A stretch of DNA of 12,170 nt, from NCBI GenBank assembly GCA_024691045.1, contig JAILOC010000191.1, positions 1 through 12,170 on the forward strand, in the 5' to 3' direction. This document shows, one piece after another, positions 1 to 7,777 of the stretch (positions within the stretch are counted from its first letter, which is position 1; each line of letters opens with the position of its first letter). The notes below the pieces were generated by a model. That model was given only the letters and a program-made list of their open reading frames with translations. It was not told the origin of the DNA and searched no databases. The position numbers were made by a program, and so were the translations under genes. The DNA is from Lachnospiraceae bacterium (GTDB lineage Bacteria > Bacillota_A > Clostridia > Lachnospirales > Lachnospiraceae).

Positions 1-20
1 TCAATAAGTTCGCTGTTCAT
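1..20 (-). CDS. nusA: Transcription factor NusA, N-terminal start only (partial)
   Basis: Only the first six codons are inside the window, reading MNSELI from the ATG at 18-20 and running off the left edge. This resembles the usual NusA beginning (MNxELL-type). The gene lies 27 nt downstream of rimP on the same strand, the standard rimP-nusA order in Bacillota, and a purine-rich Shine-Dalgarno stretch (AAGGAAAAGG) precedes the ATG. NusA binds RNA polymerase and modulates pausing, termination and antitermination. The call rests mostly on position and order, because six residues alone cannot identify a protein. Confidence 0.72.
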
Positions 21-47
21 TTTGTTTTTTCCCTTTTCCTTTCTTTT

Positions 48-545
48 TTAAAAATCCAGTGTCAGCCTGATCTGTGAAATATCACTTCGCTGCCATTCGG
101 ACGAACTTTCTGTTTCGGTATCCGCTATGGTTATCTTATCCTTGTCAAAAGCTTTCAGGATGCCCGTAACGGATTTTGATTTTATCTCTTTTTCCTTTTC
201 GGTACCGATTACCTGCGGCTTGTAAAAAGAAATCTCAACTTCTTCTCCCAGGGACTTTTCGAGATGTCTGTCCTTGGTTAGTGCCCTTCCGAGTCCGGGA
301 CTTGATACTTCCAGAATGTACTGATCGTTTATCAGTCCGGAATCATCAAGCACTTTCTCAAAGGCACGGCTTACGTTTTCACAATCATCTATGGTAACTC
401 CGCCTTCTTTGTCGATATACGCACGAAGGTATCTTTCGCCGTTCTCCAGAACAAATTCGACATCATAGACCGCGACGCCGAAATTTTCCGTGACCGGTAT
501 AAGGAGTTCCTCTGCCTTGGCGGCAATCACATCGGATCTGCCCAT
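48..545 (-). CDS. rimP: Ribosome maturation factor RimP
   Basis: This 165-residue protein has the length and layout of RimP (formerly YhbC/YlxS), a cytosolic factor needed for late maturation of the 30S ribosomal subunit. The N-terminal alpha/beta domain spans about residues 1-85 and carries the family signature YILEVSSPGLGRAL at 76-89. The C-terminal SH3-like barrel follows to residue 165 and contains an acidic/basic insert around 112-125. The ATG at 543-545 is chosen because an AGGGGGAG Shine-Dalgarno lies about 5 nt upstream and the protein then starts at the usual place. It is the first gene of the rimP-nusA operon, preceded by a hairpin leader (566-592) and a promoter (613-641), and nusA starts 27 nt after its stop. 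Confidence 0.97.
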   Translation of the reverse strand: MGRSDVIAAKAEELLIPVTENFGVAVYDVEFVLENGERYLRAYIDKEGGVTIDDCENVSRAFEKVLDDSGLINDQYILEVSSPGLGRALTKDRHLEKSLGEEVEISFYKPQVIGTEKEKEIKSKSVTGILKAFDKDKITIADTETESSSEWQRSDISQIRLTLDF

Positions 546-565
546 TCGCTCCCCCTAACAAACAA

Positions 566-592
566 GTAAGAGTGGCGCTTGGCCACTCTTAC
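566..592 (-). promoter_or_regulatory. Hairpin in the rimP leader
   Basis: A perfect 11-bp inverted repeat (arms 566-576 and 582-592, 5-nt loop) sits in the 5' leader of rimP, between its promoter and its Shine-Dalgarno. On the rimP strand it is followed by a T-rich but interrupted stretch (TTGTTTGTT) before the AGGGGG ribosome-binding site. It could act as an attenuator or as an RNA structure governing rimP-nusA expression. Similar hairpins before rimP are common in related Clostridia as I recall, but function here is inference. Confidence 0.6.
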
Positions 593-612
593 ATCAATAA
601 CTTACTTAACAT

Positions 613-641
613 AATGTATACCACTTATATGGCATTGTCAA
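613..641 (-). promoter_or_regulatory. Probable sigma-A promoter of rimP-nusA
   Basis: On the minus strand a consensus -35 box TTGACA (636-641) is followed after 17 nt by TACATT (613-618, 4 of 6 matches to TATAAT) inside a longer AT-rich run. It lies just after the end of the upstream membrane-protein gene and about 70 nt before the rimP start, so the leader hairpin would be in the transcript. No clear terminator separates it from the upstream operon, so some read-through into rimP is possible. Confidence 0.6.
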
Positions 642-678
642 GGAAAAAGCCTTAAATTCCGCGATTTTGTATGCCGGT

Positions 679-2058
679 TCAATATCCGTTCGGGTTTCCG
701 CCCGCATAAGGCTGCCTTGCAAGCGATGTCAGGTACTCCTTGTACTGCCTGTAATCCACAAAGCCCGTAAGATATCCGATCTCCTGATACCTGTGGAAAT
801 ACTGCTTGCTGAATACTATGTGGCACATCTTGGGAACCCTCTTGAAGGTCTTGACGATAGCCTCTTCGGATCCGTAGATATTGAAAATCTCGTAATACGG
901 CAGGAATGGATTGATGAACATCTTCTGCGCGGGATTATTGTAAAGCGGCACCTGAAGCACGTCCTTTTTCCCGAGTACGGGTTTGACGAGATAGGTTACG
1001 CCCTGCTCGGATACCATCCAGAAACGGTCCCACTTGCGCATGCCCCTTACCTCGGGTATGGGCTTAAGAACATAGACCGGAATGACCATCTGCACATTCC
1101 TGCCGGCAAGGAATGACCTGACCTTCTCCGGAACCTTCTTCTCCGTGAGAATGGGGATATTCGCATCGTAGCCGCCGAAGATCCTCTTGAAGATGGTCTT
1201 AACGTAGATGTTCTCAAAATAACTGACAGCCATGTACGCTGTCCTGAAAAGGAATGCGGAGACTATCACAACAACTCCCGCAATGATAAAGAAAAACCAC
1301 GGAATATATATCGCAAAGAGGATAAATATCCAGATGAGCGCAAGCTTTCCGAAAACATAAAAGAACGAAACAAAAGGAACGACCGTGCAGACCGGTACCA
1401 TTATGATATCCAGAAGCGAGAAAGTGTAATGGACCAGAAGATAAACGATCATAGAAACGATCAGTATCACGAAGCATGCAAGAGCACTTATGCCGAACTT
1501 GAACGACCTGCTTATCGCCCCCGCGGCGTGCACCTTGCCGGCAGGATCTGTTGTCATGATCAGCTGTGAAAGGAGAATGATGACCATAAGAATGCCGTTG
1601 ATCTTCTTCTGTGCAGTCTCTATGGATGTGCCGACAGCGTTGGTCTTGCTGAAGGACTTAAGCAGGATGGGAACACCGAACCAGACTAAAAGTGCGATGC
1701 TCACATACTCGTTTTCAAATATTCCGAATGAAAAACCGGACAGCTTGCTCAGAACGGGCACTCCGTCACCAACGCCGTGTGCGGCTCCGAGAGCAGATGC
1801 ACACATGATGATCATTACCCAGGAGGTATCTATTCCGCTCAGGTAACCGGTAGATACCACAGGAGCCAGAGCTTCTCCGAACGTTCCGCCGGCTCCGGCG
1901 ACAACAACCGAACCTTCTATGTCCAGTGTATCCACCGCACAGGCTGTGGTGAGCCTTCCGAAGAAGATCATGGAAAGCACGAGGCAAAGAGCGAGACAGA
2001 ATCTGATATATCTTCTGTTTTCACGATAAACCTGCGCCAAAAACCGTCCGTATGTCAT
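679..2058 (-). CDS. Polytopic membrane protein of unknown function
   Basis: I do not recognise this 459-residue protein. Residues 18-41 form a hydrophobic segment after a basic start (RENRRYIR) that could be a signal peptide or first helix, ending near TTACAVD. Further hydrophobic stretches lie at about 78-95, 118-135, 153-170, 186-210, 213-235 and 238-275, followed by a soluble tail from about 290 to 459 that is rich in Tyr, Phe, Lys and Arg. A glycine-rich loop (VVVAGAGGTFGEA) at 51-63 stands out. The ATG at 2056-2058 is supported by a GAGAGGAT Shine-Dalgarno within the end of the preceding gene, whose stop is only 4 nt upstream, so the two are very likely translationally coupled. It ends the MATE/TIM-barrel operon. 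A transport or envelope role would be a guess. Confidence 0.85.
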   Translation of the reverse strand: MTYGRFLAQVYRENRRYIRFCLALCLVLSMIFFGRLTTACAVDTLDIEGSVVVAGAGGTFGEALAPVVSTGYLSGIDTSWVMIIMCASALGAAHGVGDGVPVLSKLSGFSFGIFENEYVSIALLVWFGVPILLKSFSKTNAVGTSIETAQKKINGILMVIILLSQLIMTTDPAGKVHAAGAISRSFKFGISALACFVILIVSMIVYLLVHYTFSLLDIIMVPVCTVVPFVSFFYVFGKLALIWIFILFAIYIPWFFFIIAGVVVIVSAFLFRTAYMAVSYFENIYVKTIFKRIFGGYDANIPILTEKKVPEKVRSFLAGRNVQMVIPVYVLKPIPEVRGMRKWDRFWMVSEQGVTYLVKPVLGKKDVLQVPLYNNPAQKMFINPFLPYYEIFNIYGSEEAIVKTFKRVPKMCHIVFSKQYFHRYQEIGYLTGFVDYRQYKEYLTSLARQPYAGGNPNGY

Positions 2059-2062
2059 GTCG

Positions 2063-3814
2063 TTATCCTCTCAAAATGATCCTGTATTCGTAAAACTCTC
2101 CGGGATTCAGAACGACCTCCGCGGTAAGCTCCGTGACAGGTCTCATATCCTGCCTGAAGGTCTTCTTTGAAAGTTCTATATTTCTCTCGCTTTCGGGACC
2201 GGGAATGCAAAGCTCCGTAAGCTGAGCTTCATCACCCTGTATATGTATCGTCACTCGTATGGGATGAGCATGATTCGTTACATGCGCATAGAGGATAAAG
2301 ACACCGTTGTCATAATGAAATACCGAGACATTCTGCGCACTCACGTATACGCCGTTATAGTTCAGTTCAGCCTTCACCGTATCCATCGCCCACACAGGGA
2401 TCCTCGACAGATCCGAAGGGTTCTCCGGAGTATTGATCAGATACATCCTTCCTTCCCCGTAGGTATCCTTCAGGAAAAGAGTCGAATGATATTCACCCGC
2501 ACCGCCGTTAAGAAGCGACCATGACAGATTGTTCGAATGCTGTACATCCGCAAAAAGCACCGGGCTCATATCCTCAAGATATCCGGCCCTGTCATCGGTC
2601 TTGTAATATCTGGTAACGGAAAGCTTTCTTCCGGTGTGGTATGCGCTGCTTATCTCCTTCCATTCCTTCTCGGAGGAATTGGCCATAAATCCCGTTGTAA
2701 CAAATGCCTTTCCTCCTTTTACGAGGAAGCACTTAAGCTTATCGAAAACATCGGGATCGCAGAGTGAACTTTCGGTAAGGAGCACGCTTCCCTTCTCCGG
2801 GAATATCGGAGTGGGATTAAGCGCAATGCCCTGCATACCCAGAAAATCCTCAATGTGATTCTCACCTTCGGATGCGTGGGGGATATATGCGGGTATACCG
2901 ACGGGCTTACCCGTCTTATCGAGCATGCGGTCGATCCTCCTAAACTGAAGTCCGAGAGGAGTCACAAGCTTATTCTCGAACAGATCCGTCCACTGGAAGA
3001 GAGTGATCTCTTCGGGCTTTGCAAATGCGGACAGATATCCCTGCTCTAAATAATCATCAACCGGCCAGCACTGATACGTATCGAACCAGGTTCCCTGGTT
3101 CCTGCCGTCCGATGCTTCATCCATCCATCTTACCAGGCTGTAGCTGAGGTAAGCAGGAAGGTGCTGGTCCTGATATGCGCTGGCTCTTGTCTCGGTTCCG
3201 GTATAGACTCTGTCGAAGATATCCTTCTCAACATCGGGCCTGTAGCCGGTGGCATGATAGGATTCCCTCCAATTGGGGAATTTGATTATCATCTTCACGT
3301 TAGGATTGACTTTTCTTGCGGGGCCGACGATCAGATTCTCGGAAACATCCTTCATAAGGTCCCGTCTGAAATCGGTCCAGCTTCTGTCGCCTTTGGCCCT
3401 TAAGCACTCTTCGCAGGTACAGTTTGTAAAATAGAAATCATCAAGAATGACTTCGTCAAAAAGCTCTGCGGTATATTCGGAGATCCTCTTAATGTGATCC
3501 CTCATTCCCTTATTGGTATAGCAGAGCGTTCCGAAAAGTCTCTGCTTTTTCTTGTCCTCTTCGGTAAGCGGAGGACAGACGGTAGTAAGCCCGCCGGACA
3601 CTTCAACGCCGCGGCTTTTGAAAAAGTCGGTTACGGTACGGATCCTGTTCTTGTCCACAAGAACCGGCCCTCTGAAAGGTTCGAGGTAGACCTTGTCGAT
3701 GCCGACATATTTTTCTATGAAGTCATACTGCTTTTCGAGAGTCTGCAGATCCATCCTGTTAAGGATCTCCGCAACACAGTAAACAGTCACCTTGAAATTA
3801 TTAAAGTGTCCCAT
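2063..3814 (-). CDS. Cytosolic TIM-barrel protein, glycoside-hydrolase-like
   Basis: This 583-residue protein, counted from the ATG at 3812-3814, has no signal peptide. Eight alternating strand-like segments (about residues 6-12, 41-47, 71-79, 121-129, 173-182, 201-210, 241-250, 270-277) fit a (beta/alpha)8 barrel. Acidic residues sit at strand ends: E46, D125/D126 in the ILDDFYF motif, and E208 in YTGTETR. A cysteine cluster CxCxxC (132, 134, 137) follows strand 4. Residues about 335-430 (SVLLTESSLCDPDVF, GGKAFVTTG) look Rossmann-like, as in the GH42 trimerisation or amidotransferase-like domains, and the C-terminus is beta-rich. The layout resembles GH42-type hydrolases, but I cannot assign a family or substrate. 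The ATG has GGAGG 10 nt upstream. A longer reading from a TTG at 3883 lacks a ribosome-binding site. The start overlaps the MATE gene by 14 nt. Confidence 0.85.
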   Translation of the reverse strand: MGHFNNFKVTVYCVAEILNRMDLQTLEKQYDFIEKYVGIDKVYLEPFRGPVLVDKNRIRTVTDFFKSRGVEVSGGLTTVCPPLTEEDKKKQRLFGTLCYTNKGMRDHIKRISEYTAELFDEVILDDFYFTNCTCEECLRAKGDRSWTDFRRDLMKDVSENLIVGPARKVNPNVKMIIKFPNWRESYHATGYRPDVEKDIFDRVYTGTETRASAYQDQHLPAYLSYSLVRWMDEASDGRNQGTWFDTYQCWPVDDYLEQGYLSAFAKPEEITLFQWTDLFENKLVTPLGLQFRRIDRMLDKTGKPVGIPAYIPHASEGENHIEDFLGMQGIALNPTPIFPEKGSVLLTESSLCDPDVFDKLKCFLVKGGKAFVTTGFMANSSEKEWKEISSAYHTGRKLSVTRYYKTDDRAGYLEDMSPVLFADVQHSNNLSWSLLNGGAGEYHSTLFLKDTYGEGRMYLINTPENPSDLSRIPVWAMDTVKAELNYNGVYVSAQNVSVFHYDNGVFILYAHVTNHAHPIRVTIHIQGDEAQLTELCIPGPESERNIELSKKTFRQDMRPVTELTAEVVLNPGEFYEYRIILRG

Positions 3815-5204
3815 GATAACGGTGCCTCCATCTTCCGCCGGACAGGCTGAACTTTTTACTTCTTTCAGCACCTTCCTGTTCAAGGAGCGGCATCAGATAC
3901 TTTACAAGAGCATATGCATTTACAATAAATGCTCCGACCCATGCGCTGATCTCCGCATAAGCCGTTGCCGCAAAGCCTATCCTGCTCATAAAGAATGATA
4001 TCACAAAAATCCTTAAGATCATCTCCAGAATACCCGAAGCCATCGGAAGCATCGGTTTGCCCATTCCCTGTACGCAGTTTCTTACAACGAAAAGAGCATC
4101 GACAAATATCAGCATGATCCCGCATCTGGGCATGAACAGACAGGCAAGCCTTATCTGCTCACTGCCGCTCAGCAGGATCCCCGCAAGGGTGCGGGGAAAG
4201 AAAACCATCAGCGATCCGAGGATTATGTAGGCGACCGCTGAGATCGACAGGCTGACCTTCAGTCCTTCCCTGATCCTTCCGTATTTACCGGCACCGTAAT
4301 TCTGTGAGGTATATGCACTCATCGCATTTCCCGCAGTAGAAGCCGGGTTCATGAAGAGATTCAGATACTTGCTGCATGCGGCATAGGCTGCGGTATACAC
4401 GACACCGTATCCGTTTACGAAGTACTGGACCACCATGCATCCGACTGCGGTTATGGAATTCATGAATGCCATCGGAAGACCGTTTGCGAGAAGCTCGGTG
4501 TAGACCTTTCTCTCGTTATAGAAATGATTCTTTTCAAGCTTTATCACCGGCATCTGCCGGAGTCTGTTCAGACAAAAAGCAGCGGATATGATCTGTGAAA
4601 TGATCGTGGCTATAGCAACGCCCTCCACTCCCATCTTCATTCCGAAGATGAAAACACAGTTGAGCGATATATTCAGAACAGATGAAATGACGATAGCCTT
4701 CAAAGGAGTCTTACTGTCTCCGAGGGCCCTTAGTACCGCACCCGAAATGTTGTAGCAGATACCTGTCGCAAGTCCGCCGAAGACTATATATCCGTACTTA
4801 AGGCTGTCACCCATTATGACCTCATCGGTCTGAAGAAGCCTTAATGCATGGGGAAGGAATATAACACTGAGCAGAGAAAGAAGGACCGATATGACCGATC
4901 CGAGTTCTATGACCGCCGCGATCCTTCTCTTTAATTTCTCGGGATCACCCGCACCGTAGCTCTGTGCCACCAGTACACCGAAGCCATTTGCTATTCCGAA
5001 TGAGAATCCGACAATCAGAAAGAAAAGAGAGCCCATATTGCCGACCGCGGCAAGGGCGTTATCCCCGAGTCCCTTTCCGACTATCCAGGTATCGGCAAAA
5101 TTATAGAACTGCTGAAGCATACTGGTCATAAGCAGCGGCCAGTAGAACGAAAGTATCAGCTTCGAAGGCTTTCCGGTTGTAAAATCCGTTTCACGACTTT
5201 TCAT
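3801..5204 (-). CDS. MATE family multidrug/solute exporter
   Basis: This 467-residue integral membrane protein is a typical MATE (multi antimicrobial extrusion) antiporter of the NorM/DinF-like superfamily, which exports cationic compounds or metabolites using Na+ or H+ gradients. The N-terminal MATE signature is clear (FTTGKPSKLILSFYWPLL then LQQFYNFADTWIVG, residues 8-43). The duplicated halves carry matching motifs: QSYGAGD at 81-87 and QNYGAGKYGR at 301-310, and RALGDSKTP (159-167) paired with VQGMGKPMLP (378-387). About twelve hydrophobic segments fill the length. The tail (residues 445-467) is basic and partly encoded over the ribosome-binding site of the next gene. It heads the three-gene operon and is divergent from an AraC regulator 104 bp away, which may control it. 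The start has only a weak, distant AAGGA upstream. The substrate cannot be told from sequence. Confidence 0.95.
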   Translation of the reverse strand: MKSRETDFTTGKPSKLILSFYWPLLMTSMLQQFYNFADTWIVGKGLGDNALAAVGNMGSLFFLIVGFSFGIANGFGVLVAQSYGAGDPEKLKRRIAAVIELGSVISVLLSLLSVIFLPHALRLLQTDEVIMGDSLKYGYIVFGGLATGICYNISGAVLRALGDSKTPLKAIVISSVLNISLNCVFIFGMKMGVEGVAIATIISQIISAAFCLNRLRQMPVIKLEKNHFYNERKVYTELLANGLPMAFMNSITAVGCMVVQYFVNGYGVVYTAAYAACSKYLNLFMNPASTAGNAMSAYTSQNYGAGKYGRIREGLKVSLSISAVAYIILGSLMVFFPRTLAGILLSGSEQIRLACLFMPRCGIMLIFVDALFVVRNCVQGMGKPMLPMASGILEMILRIFVISFFMSRIGFAATAYAEISAWVGAFIVNAYALVKYLMPLLEQEGAERSKKFSLSGGRWRHRYHGTL

Positions 5205-5308
5205 AAAGGTTCTTTTAATCCTTTCACTGCCCCTATACTATTCCGCGAAAATAGCAAATTTTATTACATTCTTGTTGAGTTTTGCCCATTTTTTGTTATT
5301 ATTGAAAT
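5205..5308. promoter_or_regulatory. Divergent MATE/AraC intergenic control region
   Basis: This 104-bp AT-rich spacer must hold the promoters for both the MATE operon (minus) and the araC-type gene (plus). On the plus strand TTGAGT (5275-5280) and TATTAT (5297-5302) are spaced 16 nt apart. On the minus strand AT-rich -10-like hexamers exist (TAGTAT/TATAGG near 5232-5240) but no convincing -35, which would fit activator dependence. Two TTGTT motifs at 5272 and 5293 are 21 bp apart, two helical turns, like the half-sites of many AraC-type proteins. Operator function is inferred only. Confidence 0.4.
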
Positions 5309-6154
5309 ATGGAAAAAAACTCCAAAGAAACGATCATATTCGATACCGCATCCTCCGTTCAGGTCACGCGTGACCAGACACCGGAGATATTTCCGCCGCA
5401 CTGGCATAATGCGGCAGAATTCACGGTTGCCTTAAGGGACGGATGCAGATACAAGGTCGGTGATACAGCCTATAAGCTCAACACCGGGGATATCCTTCTC
5501 GTATGGCCGGGACAGATCCATGAAACCGTCAAGATCCCGTCAAAGGGTGCGGTATTCATCCAGTTCTCTTCGCTCATACTGGAAAACAATATGGACCTTC
5601 TTTCCATCTCGGGATTTCTGTACGATCGTCATCTGATATCCGTATCGGAAAACCCCAAGCTGGCTAAATACATTGCAGATAAGATCTCCGAGATAGAAAA
5701 GATCCATTCATCGGGAGATCCATTTTCGGAAACAAAATGTAAGGGGAAGATTTATGAGATCCTCTTAAAGCTCGGTGAGATGATCGTCACCGAAACGGGA
5801 TACGAGGTCAATTCAGACGATCCCACCAAATCCGGATGGCAGTACATTCACGCGGCATGTAATTTTATTGCGGAGAACTCCGCAAATGATATTTCTCAGA
5901 CTGTGGTTGCGGATCACATAGGAATAAGCACTTTCTATTTTTCAAAGCTGTTCAAGCAGTATATGCACACATCATTCCCGGCATACCTTGCAAGTATCCG
6001 TGTAAAGAGCGCATCGTCGCTTCTTATGGACAAGAAGCTTTCGATCACCGACTGTGCATTCATGTCGGGCTTCCAGTCGACGACCACATTCAATAAAGTA
6101 TTCCGTGAAGTAACGGGATATTCTCCCAGAGATTACAGGAAGCTGTACAGATAA
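5309..6154 (+). CDS. AraC/XylS family transcriptional regulator
   Basis: This 281-residue one-component regulator has an N-terminal cupin-type sensor domain (about 10-100, with the HWH motif at 31-33 and PGQIHE at 67-72), a helical linker, and a C-terminal AraC DNA-binding domain (about 178-281). The two helix-turn-helix units cover about 195-217 (ISQTVVADHIGISTFYFSKLFKQ) and 245-268, and the family signature GFQSTTTFNKVFREVTGYSPRDYRK is intact at 254-278. Proteins of this type usually bind a sugar or sugar derivative and activate nearby carbohydrate genes. It is divergent from the MATE/TIM-barrel operon and convergent with the GH43 gene, so either is a plausible target. No Shine-Dalgarno precedes the ATG, and the best -10 box ends only 6 nt before it, so the transcript may be leaderless. 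The next in-frame ATG would cut into the sensor domain. Confidence 0.95.
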   Translation: MEKNSKETIIFDTASSVQVTRDQTPEIFPPHWHNAAEFTVALRDGCRYKVGDTAYKLNTGDILLVWPGQIHETVKIPSKGAVFIQFSSLILENNMDLLSISGFLYDRHLISVSENPKLAKYIADKISEIEKIHSSGDPFSETKCKGKIYEILLKLGEMIVTETGYEVNSDDPTKSGWQYIHAACNFIAENSANDISQTVVADHIGISTFYFSKLFKQYMHTSFPAYLASIRVKSASSLLMDKKLSITDCAFMSGFQSTTTFNKVFREVTGYSPRDYRKLYR

Positions 6155-6194
6155 AAAACGTCGGGCACTTATGAAAAAGTGCCCGACGATTTAT
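6153..6194. terminator. Bidirectional intrinsic terminator between araC-type gene and GH43
   Basis: A perfect 12-bp inverted repeat (arms 6159-6170 and 6177-6188, loop ATGAAA) lies between the converging genes. A run of A residues (6153-6158) on the left gives a U-tract on the minus strand, and an ATTTATTTAT stretch on the right gives one on the plus strand. It overlaps the region directly after both stop codons and can serve both transcripts. Confidence 0.93.
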
Positions 6195-7768
6195 TTATAC
6201 AGAAAATCCGAAAAGGCGGCGCTTCCGCCTTCTTTCTTTTCGGACATAATAAAGAGGCCGAAACGGCATCCCGTGAAGTGATCGAGCCTGAACCTGAGCC
6301 TGTGGTCACTTCCTGCTTTTTTCTTCTCACCGTTTATATATACATAACACTGCGCATAGTCAGGTTCTGAAGGAGACGTGCCGAAATGTGCACGGACAGA
6401 CACCTTAAGTACGGTGCCTTCAATTTCCGTATTCTCTTCACAGACCGCACTCTCTTCTCCGAGCTTCCATACATCATTCGACGGATTGGTATATGTGCGC
6501 ATCGAGGCAAAAAGTTTCCCGTTTTCCCTGCAAATGCCGACAAGTGCATAGTCTCCCTGAAATGCGGACAGTCCGGCAAAGTCACCGTCATTTAATGACG
6601 ATCCGTCTATTGTGACCTCGGCTTCGCATTCGGGGAATGACATTTTCTGTGTGAGGATGTTCCTTGCATGAAATATATTTCCGACAGTCCTGCCTGTTCT
6701 GACGATCAGTCTTCCCTTTTCCGGATCGGTACTTATCAGGCCTAAGTCCGGCTCATGGTTAAACTGCCAGAAGCTCTTAAATCCGAAACAGCCGTAATGA
6801 ACCGGATCCTCCTCATGCATCTTCACGGGATCGTATCTGAAATCATCGCTTCCAAATAAGGGATCATATGAATAATCCTCTCTGTAGCTTTCAAGAGATA
6901 CCTCAGCGGGGGCTTTTCCGTCTTTCCCGAATACGGGTACGGGGTTTCCGTTTTCATCTTCCTTCCACGTGACCGGAACAAGCACGGGTATTCTTCCTAT
7001 GGCTCCCCTGTCCTGGAACAGTATCGCATTCCAGGTTCCTTCAGGGCCTTCGACGATCCCGCCCTGTGCTATGCCGGAATTACCGAAGCCGAGATCATCT
7101 TCGAAGATCTCTCCTCCAATGAATTCCCCTTCAAGGGAATCGGATACAAAGCAGCCCCCCGTTCTCTTCCATTCGCTCCGTTTGGAATGAATGAGAAAGA
7201 GATAATATCTTCCGTTTATCCTGTAGAGATGCGAACCCTCATATCCGAGATTGGGATTTCCCTTGTCGGATACGATGAGGCGGTGAAGCCCGCCTTCCTT
7301 GGGCCCGCTCATTTCCTCATTTAATTCCGTCAGATATATTTCGGTATTACCGTAGACAAGATATGTCCTGCCCTCATCAAAAAGAAGCGAGCAGTCATGA
7401 TAGAAGCCTTCGATACAGCTTTTGGTCCAGGGGCCCTCTATGGATGAAGACCTGTACAGATATGTCTTCTGTGTATCATTGCAGACAAAGACGACATAAT
7501 AGATGCCTTCATGGAATCTGAGCGATGCAGCCCACATGCCCTTGCCGTAGATATGTCCGTCCCCTTCGAGGCACTGTGCGGGCGTACTGTCGAGGCGGTC
7601 ATAAACAAAGCAGGCATGCTCCCAGTTTATCAGATCGTACGACCTTAATATTTCCGCACCCGGAAAGAAATGCATCGATGTGCTTATCATGTAGAAGGCA
7701 TCTCCGGCGCGGATCACATCGGGATCCGGCATATCTATCTTGAATATGGGATTGCTTCCTTGGATCAT
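6191..7768 (-). CDS. Glycoside hydrolase family 43 (beta-xylosidase / alpha-L-arabinofuranosidase type)
   Basis: This 525-residue enzyme has a GH43 five-bladed beta-propeller (about 1-300) followed by a C-terminal beta-sandwich (about 325-525), the two-domain layout of GH43 subfamilies acting on xylan or arabinoxylan oligosaccharides. The expected catalytic acids are visible: general base D15 in MPDPDVI, pKa modulator D125 in YHDCSLLFD, and general acid E177 in YEGSH. WAASLRF at 79-85 is also typical. There is no signal peptide, so it should act in the cytosol on imported oligosaccharides and release xylose or arabinose. Retention of both domains and all three acids suggests activity; the exact specificity is uncertain. 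The ATG is preceded by AGGG overlapping the stop of a TetR remnant 9 nt upstream, so it was probably coupled to that gene. No sugar importer is in the window. Confidence 0.95.
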   Translation of the reverse strand: MIQGSNPIFKIDMPDPDVIRAGDAFYMISTSMHFFPGAEILRSYDLINWEHACFVYDRLDSTPAQCLEGDGHIYGKGMWAASLRFHEGIYYVVFVCNDTQKTYLYRSSSIEGPWTKSCIEGFYHDCSLLFDEGRTYLVYGNTEIYLTELNEEMSGPKEGGLHRLIVSDKGNPNLGYEGSHLYRINGRYYLFLIHSKRSEWKRTGGCFVSDSLEGEFIGGEIFEDDLGFGNSGIAQGGIVEGPEGTWNAILFQDRGAIGRIPVLVPVTWKEDENGNPVPVFGKDGKAPAEVSLESYREDYSYDPLFGSDDFRYDPVKMHEEDPVHYGCFGFKSFWQFNHEPDLGLISTDPEKGRLIVRTGRTVGNIFHARNILTQKMSFPECEAEVTIDGSSLNDGDFAGLSAFQGDYALVGICRENGKLFASMRTYTNPSNDVWKLGEESAVCEENTEIEGTVLKVSVRAHFGTSPSEPDYAQCYVYINGEKKKAGSDHRLRFRLDHFTGCRFGLFIMSEKKEGGSAAFSDFLYK

Positions 7769-7777
7769 AAATATTCC

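Noticed and set aside
667..1116. Plus-strand open frame antisense to the membrane protein
   Set aside because: The minus-strand frame has membrane segments, a ribosome-binding site and operon context; the antisense frame has none of these.
2243..2524. Plus-strand open frame inside the TIM-barrel gene
   Set aside because: Antisense shadow with no recognisable protein features.
3815..3883. N-terminal extension of the TIM-barrel protein from a TTG codon
   Set aside because: No Shine-Dalgarno upstream, deep overlap with the MATE gene, and the ATG at 3812-3814 has GGAGG at good distance.
4179..4196. CCCCGC/GCGGGG hairpin within the MATE gene
   Set aside because: Short, without a U-tract, and inside a conserved coding region; likely coincidental.
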